Positions 1-6,403 of a stretch of DNA of 14,500 bases are shown piece by piece. The notes under the pieces were generated by a model. The model saw nothing but the letters and a program-made list of their open reading frames with translations. It had not been told where the DNA came from and ran no database searches. Source of the DNA: Anaerolineales bacterium UBA5069 (GTDB lineage: Bacteria > Chloroflexota > Anaerolineae > Caldilineales > Caldilineaceae). The DNA is taken from NCBI GenBank assembly GCA_002415895.1, contig DIAV01000330.1, forward strand, positions 3,052-17,551. The letters run 5' to 3'. A program made the translations under genes and the position numbers. Numbering within the stretch: the stretch's first letter is position 1; the number at the start of each line of letters is the position of its first letter.

Positions 1-575
1 GAGCCGGCGCTGGTGCGCAACTGGTGGATGAACTGCACGCTGCGGGTGACGGCCGTGCTGAAGCCAATGCAGTAGTCCGTGCCGTAAACGTCGTTGTCCA
101 TTGTCTTGGGGATGGCGACGACGGGGAAGCCTTCCATGTGCAGGCGCTGGCCGTAGGAGAGCGTGTCATCACCGCCAATGGGGATCAGCACGTCAATGCC
201 AAGGAACTCGAGGTTTTTGAGCACATGCGGCGTGAAATCACGCACGGAGGCATCCTTCAACTCGGCCTCGGGGTGCTCCGGATCCTTCAGGAAATCAGGC
301 ACATCGGCCGGCTTGACCTTGCTGGGATTGGTGCGGCTGGTGTGGAGAAAGGTGCCGCCCGTGCGGTCAATTGTGCGCGTATTCTGTACATCGAGCGGCA
401 TGATGTACTTGCTGATGGTTTCGGGATTGTTGCGGTCGAGGTTGAGCAGGCCGCCCCACCCGCGACGAATGCCAACCATCTCATGTCCCTCGTCGGCGGC
501 GCGACTCACCGCCGCTTTAATGCAGGGGTTCAGTCCAGGGACGTCACCGCCGCCGGTCAAAATGCCGATTCTCAT
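1..575 (-). CDS. pfp: PPi-type 6-phosphofructokinase, N-terminal 191 residues (3' end outside window)
   Basis: This enzyme phosphorylates fructose 6-phosphate to fructose 1,6-bisphosphate in cytoplasmic glycolysis. The visible part starts [17 protein letters not shown], the phosphofructokinase Rossmann start, and continues with [13 protein letters not shown] (about 72-84), IGGDDT (133-138) and [12 protein letters not shown] (156-167). From family knowledge, Asp after GGD (E. coli Gly104 position) and Lys before TMDND (Gly124 position) mark pyrophosphate-dependent enzymes, whereas ATP enzymes have GGDGS and PGTIDND. I therefore predict PPi as phosphoryl donor; the reaction would then be reversible. 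The ATG at 575 is set by AAAGGAG at 581-587, five bases upstream. The frame runs open through position 1, so the C-terminal part is missing only because of the window edge. It lies downstream of a second PFK on the same strand but has its own promoter. Donor specificity is inferred from two residues; PFK identity is secure. Confidence 0.93.
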   Translation of the reverse strand, partial: MRIGILTGGGDVPGLNPCIKAAVSRAADEGHEMVGIRRGWGGLLNLDRNNPETISKYIMPLDVQNTRTIDRTGGTFLHTSRTNPSKVKPADVPDFLKDPEHPEAELKDASVRDFTPHVLKNLEFLGIDVLIPIGGDDTLSYGQRLHMEGFPVVAIPKTMDNDVYGTDYCIGFSTAVTRSVQFIHQLRTSAG

Positions 576-758
576 GGAAACTCCTTTGATTTAGTCTGGT
601 GCTGCCGGAGCAGCAAATCGATTCACAAACGAGTTGTTTTTCAGTACGCGCAGGGGCGGCGTCATTGGTCCGCAACCGTGCGCTGGGGCTCAGCCGTGCA
701 GCAAGCCGCGCCGCCCGTCGCGCAGAGCCACGCTGCACGCGACGCGCCAATCGTACAC

Positions 759-767
759 ATTTTAGCA
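759..767 (-). promoter_or_regulatory. Extended -10 promoter for the PPi-type PFK
   Basis: The minus strand reads TGCTAAAAT: a TGN extension followed by TAAAAT (759-764). No convincing -35 hexamer stands 16-18 bases upstream, as is common for extended -10 promoters. The implied leader to the ATG at 575 is about 175 bases. The same TGTGCTANAAT string precedes the upstream PFK, and TGCTAAAAT precedes the flavodoxin gene, which supports the call. Confidence 0.5.
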
Positions 768-819
768 CATGCGCCCATCTCTGCCCATTGACAGATGACA
801 GGTCTTTTTAAGGCAACTG

Positions 820-887
820 CGGGTGTCGGGTGTCGGGTGTCGGGTGTCGGGTGTGGCCCCGCTCCTGACTCCCCACTCCCGACACCC
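820..887. repeat. Inverted heptamer repeat array (CGGGTGT x5, opposite-strand partners x3)
   Basis: Positions 820-854 are five perfect tandem copies of CGGGTGT. After a 12-base spacer, 867-887 reads GACTCCC, CACTCCC, GACACCC, which is the same heptamer family in reverse complement (GGGTGTC, GGGAGTG, GGGAGTC). GGGTGTCGGG and its exact complement at 878-887 can pair, so the whole block can fold as a hairpin. It starts 14 bases after the stop codon of the upstream PFK. No T-tract follows on the minus strand, so it is not a textbook terminator. Similar low-complexity heptamers are known between genes in cyanobacteria and some Chloroflexota (from memory). Confidence 0.85.
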
Positions 888-900
888 TACGCCCCGCCTC

Positions 901-3132
901 TCACGCCTGGTTCTTGTGAAAACCCGCCTCGGGCTGGGCCAACAGCGCGCCGAGCGGGCGCAGGTCCATCCACCACTGCTTCTTGGGGCGCTGAAGCTTG
1001 ACGTCATAGGTGCGGTTGACGTCATCAAATGAAGTGAAGCCGAAGCTTCCGTGTTGCAGTCCAATCACGGCGCACCCGTCGCTGCCCTCGGTGGCCTCGG
1101 TTTCAAGGTACTCAATGCACTTCACGGCGTAGCGCGTGGCCAGCACACGGTCAAAGGGCGTCGGGTCGCCACCCTGCTGCATGTGGCCCAGCACCGACCA
1201 GCGCACCTCAAAGAGTTCCTTACCCTCTTCTTCAAAGAGGTCACTGATGAAGGTGGTTGTATAGACAGGGTTGGCAAACTCGTTGCGAATCATCACGCCC
1301 AGCCGCTTGCCCGAGGAGAAACCCTGAATGAGCATGTCCAGGTCGCGCGTCAGGTCTTGCAGCGTAATGCCTTCCTCGTGCAGATAGACGCGCTCGGCGC
1401 CCGTTGCCAGCATACTCATAAAGGCAAGATAGCCGCAGTAACGCCCCATGACCTCCACCACGAAGCAGCGCTTGGAGGCCACAGCCGACTGCTTGATCTT
1501 GCCCACAGCATCCACAATGCTGTTCAGCGCCGTATCAGCGCCCACGCTGTGCTCGGCGGCAGGCAAGTTGTTATTAATGGTCGCCGGCAGACACACAATG
1601 GGAATATTGAACGCGGGATAGTTGGCGCGCTCGTTATAAAGCGTCATCGCCGCCTCATAGCCCGACCAGCCGCCCACCATGAGCAACCCGTCAAGTTCCA
1701 ACTCCTCAATGCGACGGGCCAGCGTATAAAGGTCCTTGCCCACGGGTTTCTTGCGGTTAATGCCCAGCTCGGAGCCGCCCATGGAGGCAAAGCCGTTGAC
1801 GCTCATCCAGTCAAATTCTTCAATCTCACCGTCGATAAAGCCCTGGAAGCCATTGCGAATGGCCATCATGTGATGGCCGCGGTCAATGCCAATACGCACG
1901 GCTGCGCGCACGGCGGTATTCATGCCGGGCGCGGGTGCGCTTGCGGTCATGACGGCAAGGCGCAGCCGCTTGCGGCCTGGCACGGGCTGGTGAGGCAGCG
2001 CGCGCACGAGCGTGCGCAGTATGCGAAATGATTCCTTGTAACTGCGCCCGCGCAACTCCATGGCCGTTTGCCAGTCGTGTGCATTGAGTGCGGCATTGAC
2101 GGCATGGGTGCGCTCGACGGCCTCCATGAGGGGCACGCGCACAATGCGATTTTCCTTCAACCCCATCATGTATGAGGGCGAATCGGGCGCGCCATCCAGC
2201 AATTCCGCCACTGCAGCGGCCCCCAATTGCGTGCTCAGGTTGCGATCAAACGCACTGGGTGAGCCGCCGCGCTGCACGTGGCCCAACACGGTAATGCGCA
2301 CATCCTCATGCAGCCGCTCCTCAATGACATTCTTTACAATATCGGCAGTAATCGGATTGCCTGCACGATCAGTGGCGCCTTCGGCCAGGATGACAAGGCT
2401 TTGGCGGCGGCCGGCGGCGCGTCCCGCGGCCAGCACTTCGCACATCTTTTCGGCCCAGTCGTCCACATCGGGCGGCGCTTCGGGGATCAGGCACCAGCCT
2501 GCGCCCGTTGCCAGCGCCGACATGAGCGCCAGATAGCCCGAGCGACGCCCCATGACCTCGATCACAAAAGCGCGCTGATGGCTTGCCGCCGTGGAGCTAA
2601 TCGCGTCCACAGCCTCCACAATGCGATGCAGCGCGGTGTCCGCACCGATTGTCATATCGGTGCCCACCATGTCGTTGTCAATCGAACCGACAAGGCCCGC
2701 GATCATGAGGTGCGGGTGCGCATCGGCAACCTTGCGCGCAATGGCCTTGCTCGCCACAAGCTCCTCAACCAGGCTGCTCCACTCCTGGCGCAGAATGTTC
2801 GCGCCTGTCAGGCTGCCATCGCCCCCAATCACGCAGAGGCGATCAATCCCGTTCAGGAGCAGATTCTTGACCGCTGTGCGGCGGCCGTCGCGCGTCTGAA
2901 ATTCTCTGCAGCGTGCGGTGCCAATCACAGTGCCGCCCCTGTGCAAAATGCCGCCCACTGAATTCCAGTCCATGAGGCGAATCTGCTCGCCCCCTTCAAT
3001 CATGCCCTTGTACCCTTCATAAATCGCATAGACTTCTGCACCGGCCTCAATCGCGGCGCGCACAACGGCGCGCACAGCCGCATTCATACCAGGAGCGTCG
3101 CCGCCGCTTGTCAACACGCCAATTCGTTTCAT
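901..3132 (-). CDS. pfkA: Eukaryotic-type tandem ATP 6-phosphofructokinase
   Basis: This 743-residue protein is two fused PFK lobes; bacterial ATP-PFKs are usually about 320 residues. N lobe: TSGGDAPGMNA (8-18), GGDGS (103-107), GSIDNDMVGTD (149-159, catalytic Asp152 and Asp154), IEVMGRRSGYLAL (191-203), LGHVQRGGSPSAFDR (283-297). GGDGS and Gly before SIDND indicate ATP as donor. C lobe (about 390-743): TSGGD is replaced by TASAP, GGDGS by GGWSG and DND by INNN, so it is probably not catalytic. It keeps SVGADTALN, EVMGRYCGYLA, RNE and LGHMQQGGDPTPFDR, and ends with PKKQWWMDLRP. From memory, animal muscle PFK has near-identical strings at the same places (PATVSNN, SVGADTALN, GHMQQGGSPTPFDR, PKEQWWLKLRP). 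In eukaryotes the C lobe evolved into allosteric sites, including that for fructose 2,6-bisphosphate. Start: ATG at 3132 begins the conserved MKRIGVLTSGG; a weak AAAGG lies about 13 bases upstream. The reading frame stays open to 3243, but that extension would overlap the leader hairpins. Confidence 0.96.
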   Translation of the reverse strand: MKRIGVLTSGGDAPGMNAAVRAVVRAAIEAGAEVYAIYEGYKGMIEGGEQIRLMDWNSVGGILHRGGTVIGTARCREFQTRDGRRTAVKNLLLNGIDRLCVIGGDGSLTGANILRQEWSSLVEELVASKAIARKVADAHPHLMIAGLVGSIDNDMVGTDMTIGADTALHRIVEAVDAISSTAASHQRAFVIEVMGRRSGYLALMSALATGAGWCLIPEAPPDVDDWAEKMCEVLAAGRAAGRRQSLVILAEGATDRAGNPITADIVKNVIEERLHEDVRITVLGHVQRGGSPSAFDRNLSTQLGAAAVAELLDGAPDSPSYMMGLKENRIVRVPLMEAVERTHAVNAALNAHDWQTAMELRGRSYKESFRILRTLVRALPHQPVPGRKRLRLAVMTASAPAPGMNTAVRAAVRIGIDRGHHMMAIRNGFQGFIDGEIEEFDWMSVNGFASMGGSELGINRKKPVGKDLYTLARRIEELELDGLLMVGGWSGYEAAMTLYNERANYPAFNIPIVCLPATINNNLPAAEHSVGADTALNSIVDAVGKIKQSAVASKRCFVVEVMGRYCGYLAFMSMLATGAERVYLHEEGITLQDLTRDLDMLIQGFSSGKRLGVMIRNEFANPVYTTTFISDLFEEEGKELFEVRWSVLGHMQQGGDPTPFDRVLATRYAVKCIEYLETEATEGSDGCAVIGLQHGSFGFTSFDDVNRTYDVKLQRPKKQWWMDLRPLGALLAQPEAGFHKNQA

Positions 3133-3188
3133 TTTGGGGGTGCTGCCTTTCCATACCATCAACCTAATGATGAATTTTATCGTCAGCA

Positions 3189-3234
3189 GGCCGGAAACCG
3201 GCCCTTGTTTATGTGCCCGCCAACGGGCATTTTT
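3189..3234. promoter_or_regulatory. Two adjacent hairpins in the tandem PFK leader
   Basis: GGCCGG-AAA-CCGGCC (3189-3203) and TGCCCG-CCAA-CGGGCA (3214-3229) are perfect six-base stems with short loops. The second is followed by TTTTT (3230-3234) on the plus strand, so it resembles an intrinsic terminator read rightwards. On the minus strand both lie between the predicted PFK promoter and its ATG, so they would be in the PFK mRNA leader. They could insulate the divergent units or affect PFK expression; the sequence cannot decide. Confidence 0.6.
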
Positions 3235-3251
3235 GCAATGCAATCGCGTTT

Positions 3252-3260
3252 ATTGTAGCA
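3252..3260 (-). promoter_or_regulatory. Extended -10 promoter for the tandem PFK
   Basis: The minus strand reads TGCTACAAT: TGN plus TACAAT, one base from TATAAT. No good -35 is seen 17 bases upstream (CGTAAG). The start of transcription would be near 3245, giving a leader of about 113 bases to the ATG at 3132. Confidence 0.5.
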
Positions 3261-3349
3261 CAGCCTGCACGGCCCTTACGAGAGAGCAAAACACGCCACA
3301 TGGGCGCTTTTCGGCCATTTGCCTTTGCCCTGGCTTCCCAAATCGCCAG

Positions 3350-3378
3350 TTGACGGCCCACGTCGCCAGTGTTATAGT
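3350..3378 (+). promoter_or_regulatory. Sigma70-type promoter for the kinase-like gene
   Basis: TTGACG (3350-3355), 17 bases, then TATAGT (3373-3378). Both hexamers are one mismatch from consensus with the ideal spacing. The predicted start is about 3385, leaving a long leader of about 150 bases before the ATG at 3535. Confidence 0.65.
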
Positions 3379-3534
3379 GGCGCACCCCCATGCAAAACCA
3401 GGCAAGCCATTGGGCACAGCGTGCAATCTCGCGTTGCAGCCGATTCTTGGCGTGTCCCGCAGGTGTGCGGCGCCTTGCAGACTGTGTGACCTTGTCTTCG
3501 CATTCTCTTTTCGCATTCGAAAAGGACGTGCACC

Positions 3535-5079
3535 ATGCAGAAGATGCCCCGTACAGCACCGGCGCCGCTTGACAAACGTTCTGCAAGTCAATTGCCGGAG
3601 GTCATCAGCGTGCAGCCGCGTGCGGCCAGTATCCAACGCACTGGCTGGACCCGCCTTGCCCCAGCCAATTTGGAGAGCGTGCGCGCGATTGTGGGACGGG
3701 TGCAGCGCCAGCGCACGCAAGTGCAGCGCGCCCCGGTGCCAGGTTCCGAGGAGAATGCACAGAAAACTGCCGACCTCTTCTTCCGCAAGCCCGCGCAAGC
3801 ACAGGGCAACGCGAACGTGCCAATCGCACAGGTGCGCGCGCACAAGGCGAGCGGCGCCATAATCCAGCGGCTGGCTTACGACGATGCGCCCTATCCCAAT
3901 CTGACCCCCACGCCACAATTGACAATGACCAAGTCGGGCACCGGCCAGGATGGCGTCTATCTCGCCAATGATCCTGCCGGGCGCGTGGTCATCAAATTTA
4001 TGGACCAGGAAGGGGCATTCCGGACGCAGGTTGCCAACAAGTTCATGCAAACCGGCACCGCTTTGGCTACACCCAATTCGCGGGTCATTGCGGCTGGGCA
4101 GCCGGGCAACGCACAGATCAAGGCGGCGGTGCTGGCACACTCGCAACTGGACTTGCCGGTGACAGCACCCAACCTCCTGCGCGTCGTGAACCCGCGCCTC
4201 AAGGCTGATGCACCAAACGATACAGCAAACGCCAACACCGCCGTTGTCGTCATGGAAAACGTGCCACAAGTCAGCCTGCGCGAAATGGCGCGCACACCGG
4301 CCCAGTTCAACAATCTGGTCACGGTGCTGCTTACACCCGGTGTGGTGGAGGGTTTTGCCAAAATTATCGTCGCTGATGCAATACTGGGCAACTCCGACCG
4401 CTTCATGAAGGACATGATGCCGGCCAATCCTGTCGTTGATGGACCGGCCAATGTCTCCAATATCTTCGTCTCGCCCGATTACCAGCGCGCGGTGGCGCTG
4501 GATAACGACACCGATCGCGCGCAGACATTTACCGACGCACAGAAGGCCAACCTCGGCCAGTCGCTCCACCTGCGCACCTATTTGAGCCGCGCTCTGACGA
4601 ACCCCACCATTGCCACGCAGCTTGCCGAATCGGTTGTCTCGGCCTGCCTCATGGATGCAGGTGAGTTGGCCGTCGGGCAGGTTGTCCCCAACCTTTCAGA
4701 CAACGGCGTTGGCCCGCTTTCTACCCTGATGCACAACTACAATGTGCGCAACGGCTTCGCCACACTGCTGGGCGCGGCACTGACGAGACAGGCGGCGGCC
4801 GTGACGGACAATATGCGCAACAACCGAGATACGCTGCGCGCTGACCATGCCGAAGCTGGGACGCAAGCGGGCTACACGCCGGCCCAGGCAAAGGCCACAA
4901 TTGACTATAACCAATTGCGTGCCCGCGCCAAGTACGTTGAAAAACTCGCCGAGGGCAAGAGCGATGCCAAGGCGCTTACCAAGGCGCGCGCACAGCTTGT
5001 GCACAAGGAGCAGAAGGACGCAGGCGAGTTGCCTCGCCAGAAGGCAGGCAAGAAGATCGCCGCCATCTTTGGCAAATAG
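3535..5079 (+). CDS. Hypothetical protein with kinase-fold-like core and IQR/VQR-bearing N-terminus
   Basis: I do not recognise a named family with certainty. The 514-residue protein has no signal peptide or membrane segment. Residues 1-115 are low-complexity and contain IQR (33-35), VQR (56-58, 63-65) and IQR (110-112). Residues about 128-330 read like a kinase: glycine-rich TGQDGVYLA (136-144), VVIKF with Lys154 (151-155), VVVMENV as a hinge (237-243), DAILGNSDRF (281-290) as catalytic loop, NVSNIFV (306-312) and ALDNDTD (321-327) as the metal-binding segment. The D-x4-GN-x-DR arrangement recalls actin-fragmin kinase and HipA-like atypical kinases. The C-terminus (about 455-514) is rich in Lys, Arg and Ala. 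IQR/VQR repeats occur, from memory, in proteins associated with bacterial contractile injection systems (DUF4157 type), so a delivered effector is one possibility, but no such system is visible nearby. Start: AAAAGGA lies eight bases before the ATG. It has its own promoter and a hairpin downstream. An inactive pseudokinase is an alternative. Confidence 0.8.
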   Translation: MQKMPRTAPAPLDKRSASQLPEVISVQPRAASIQRTGWTRLAPANLESVRAIVGRVQRQRTQVQRAPVPGSEENAQKTADLFFRKPAQAQGNANVPIAQVRAHKASGAIIQRLAYDDAPYPNLTPTPQLTMTKSGTGQDGVYLANDPAGRVVIKFMDQEGAFRTQVANKFMQTGTALATPNSRVIAAGQPGNAQIKAAVLAHSQLDLPVTAPNLLRVVNPRLKADAPNDTANANTAVVVMENVPQVSLREMARTPAQFNNLVTVLLTPGVVEGFAKIIVADAILGNSDRFMKDMMPANPVVDGPANVSNIFVSPDYQRAVALDNDTDRAQTFTDAQKANLGQSLHLRTYLSRALTNPTIATQLAESVVSACLMDAGELAVGQVVPNLSDNGVGPLSTLMHNYNVRNGFATLLGAALTRQAAAVTDNMRNNRDTLRADHAEAGTQAGYTPAQAKATIDYNQLRARAKYVEKLAEGKSDAKALTKARAQLVHKEQKDAGELPRQKAGKKIAAIFGK

Positions 5080-5094
5080 GAGCCCCTCTCCCAA

Positions 5095-5121
5095 CATGAC
5101 CGGCGTCGCTGGCCGGTCATG
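5095..5121 (+). terminator. Strong hairpin after the kinase-like gene
   Basis: CATGACCGGC (5095-5104), loop GTCGCTG, GCCGGTCATG (5112-5121): a perfect ten-base stem starting 16 bases past the stop codon. No T-tract follows, so it may be a weak or factor-assisted terminator or an mRNA 3' stabiliser. Confidence 0.55.
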
Positions 5122-5218
5122 CCGGTACAGGGTGCTGTGTGCAGTGCCGTCGCGACCACATAGGTAAGGCAAGCAAAATCTGTGTTCAGATTCGTCTCGT
5201 ATTGCCAATGAGTTGACA

Positions 5219-5231
5219 TAAGCAGCGCTTA
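5219..5231. promoter_or_regulatory. Operator-like palindrome before the metallo-hydrolase promoter
   Basis: TAAGC-AGC-GCTTA is a perfect inverted repeat that ends two bases before the predicted -35 of the metallo-hydrolase. Its position and symmetry fit a dimeric regulator site. A TTGACA (5213-5218) overlaps its left edge but has no matching -10. The regulator is unknown. Confidence 0.35.
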
Positions 5232-5232
5232 C

Positions 5233-5261
5233 TTGATGTCCCTGCCGTGTCCATTTACACT
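5233..5261 (+). promoter_or_regulatory. Promoter for the metallo-hydrolase gene
   Basis: TTGATG (5233-5238), 17 bases, TACACT (5256-5261). The predicted start near 5268 lies at or past the upstream in-frame ATG at 5267, which supports translation starting at 5306. Confidence 0.55.
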
Positions 5262-5292
5262 GTTCCATGCCCGGCCCCTGCCTGCCGGCGCG

Positions 5293-5299
5293 AAAGGAG
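5293..5299 (+). promoter_or_regulatory. Ribosome binding site fixing the metallo-hydrolase start
   Basis: AAAGGAG six bases before the ATG at 5306. The earlier in-frame ATG at 5267 has no such site and would add 13 residues unlike the fold. Confidence 0.8.
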
Positions 5300-5305
5300 C
5301 GGAAG

Positions 5306-6259
5306 ATGGCGCGACGACGCAGCACTGCACGTATCGGCGTTACCGGCCTGGGGGAGCGCGAAGAGCTGGCCCAGGGTGTTTTTATCAACACCAACTACCG
5401 CGGCTGCACGCCCGGTTTTGTCTACACCGACGAAGGCATCATCCTCATTGATAGCCCGCTGATTCCCAAGCAGGCTATGGATTGGCGCGCCCAGATCGAG
5501 GAGCAATATCCCGACAGCCCCTTCCTCTTCATGGTCAACACCGACCATCACCGCGGCCATGCGCTGGGCAACCAGTACTTCATGCCTGTGAAGGTGATTG
5601 CCCACGAGCGCGCCTTCAAGGAAATGTCGGGCTACACCGAAAACTTCAAGGAGCGCGTGCGCAATTCCTTCAAGCGCGAGCCCGAAATCCAGGCGCAGCT
5701 TAACAACATTGTCATTGTGCCGCCGCACGTCACCTTCACCAACCGCGCCACGCTGCTCTATGGCGACCGGCGCGTGGAGTTGATCTATGTGGGCGGCCAC
5801 ACCCCTGCCACGAGCATTGCCTGGCTCCCCGACGAGAGCGTTTGCTTTGTGGGTGACATCCTCTGGGTGGATCAGCACCCCTACATGGCGCAGGGCAACA
5901 CGCTCGAATGGATTCGCGCGCTGGAGCTTGTGCGCGAGTTGGGCGCAGAGCTGCTTGTGCCTGGCCACGGCCCCATTGTGGGGCCGGAGGCAACCTATCG
6001 CGTGGGCGAGTATATCGAGTTTATGCGCATGCGTGTGCGCGACTTCTACCTTGAGGGCAGAAACAAGAACGAGACCAAAAGCGGCCTCGTGGGCGAGATG
6101 CTTGAGTGGTTCCCTGTGCCGCCCGAGCGCAAGGCCAAAATCGAGAGCCAGATCAAGTCGGGCATCAACCGCGTCTTCCGCGAGATTCAGCGCGAAGAAG
6201 AAGAGGCGGCGGGCATCACCTCCAGCGACGCCGGTGATGAGGAAGAGTTCGACGAATAG
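5306..6259 (+). CDS. MBL-fold metallo-hydrolase with altered zinc motif
   Basis: This 317-residue cytoplasmic protein has the metallo-beta-lactamase fold elements in order: GIILIDSPL (44-52), NTDHHRGHALGN (78-89), GGHTPAT (163-169, His165), VGDILWVD (182-189, Asp184) and LVPGHGPI (217-224, His221). The usual HxHxDH motif reads DHHRGH here: the first His is Asp80 and the metal-binding Asp is Gly84, while His82 and His85 remain. Site 1 therefore loses one His ligand and site 2 loses its Asp, so metal content or chemistry may differ from hydrolases such as glyoxalase II. The C-terminus (about 225-317) is a charged helical extension ending in an acidic tail. The substrate cannot be named. The gene stands alone with its own promoter; the next gene starts 144 bases on. 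Fold assignment is strong, activity uncertain. Confidence 0.9.
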   Translation: MARRRSTARIGVTGLGEREELAQGVFINTNYRGCTPGFVYTDEGIILIDSPLIPKQAMDWRAQIEEQYPDSPFLFMVNTDHHRGHALGNQYFMPVKVIAHERAFKEMSGYTENFKERVRNSFKREPEIQAQLNNIVIVPPHVTFTNRATLLYGDRRVELIYVGGHTPATSIAWLPDESVCFVGDILWVDQHPYMAQGNTLEWIRALELVRELGAELLVPGHGPIVGPEATYRVGEYIEFMRMRVRDFYLEGRNKNETKSGLVGEMLEWFPVPPERKAKIESQIKSGINRVFREIQREEEEAAGITSSDAGDEEEFDE

Positions 6260-6403
6260 ATGACTTCGGCGCGCAGGCAGGGATGAGATGCAGCGGCTGT
6301 TTCTATGCCACCCTGTTGCACTCCCTTGCACTTCTTGGCCGTCGTGGAGTCTCTGCGTTCTGACGTTTTGTCTCCTGGTATGCCTTTGGAATGGTGAGTT
6401 CGC

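Larger units (their letters stand above)
576..900. other. Intergenic region between the two PFK genes
   Basis: This 325-base gap holds the AAAGGAG ribosome site (581-587) and extended -10 (759-767) of the PPi-type PFK, and an inverted pair of heptamer arrays (820-887) just past the stop of the upstream PFK. The stretch 600-750 is GC-rich and would be the untranslated leader of the PPi-type PFK; I see no clear riboswitch or small gene in it. Open frames crossing the gap are continuations of PFK antisense frames. Confidence 0.6.
3133..3534. other. Divergent control region between the tandem PFK and the kinase-like gene
   Basis: This 402-base region has the minus-strand PFK promoter (3252-3260) and its leader with two hairpins (3189-3234) on the left, and the plus-strand promoter (3350-3378) on the right. 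From about 3385 to 3534 runs a leader of roughly 150 bases with two TTCGCATTC copies (3497-3505, 3510-3518) and the ribosome site AAAAGGA just before the ATG at 3535. No other gene is supported. Confidence 0.65.

Noticed and set aside
24..791. 255-codon plus-strand frame opposite the PPi-type PFK
   Set aside because: The opposite strand encodes unmistakable PFK motifs through position 1; the plus frame runs on into non-coding DNA.
820..854. CRISPR array
   Set aside because: Seven-base units with no spacers; it is a microsatellite-like tandem repeat.
3133..3243. N-terminal extension of the tandem PFK to an ATG at 3243
   Set aside because: The extra 37 residues have no PFK similarity, overlap two hairpins and lie next to the predicted promoter; MKRIGVLTSGGD at 3132 matches the family start.
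3250..4569. 439-codon open frame antisense to the kinase-like gene
   Set aside because: It is Cys/His/Arg-rich, lacks recognisable motifs and is the mirror of a coding frame in GC-rich DNA; the plus-strand frame has a promoter, ribosome site and motifs.
5213..5218. TTGACA as the -35 of the metallo-hydrolase promoter
   Set aside because: No -10-like hexamer lies 16-18 bases downstream; TTGATG/TACACT with a 17-base spacer fits better.
6260..6403. Small gene between the metallo-hydrolase and TPR genes
   Set aside because: Short frames there lack ribosome sites and the longest runs into the TPR gene out of frame; no promoter or hairpin was convincing either.
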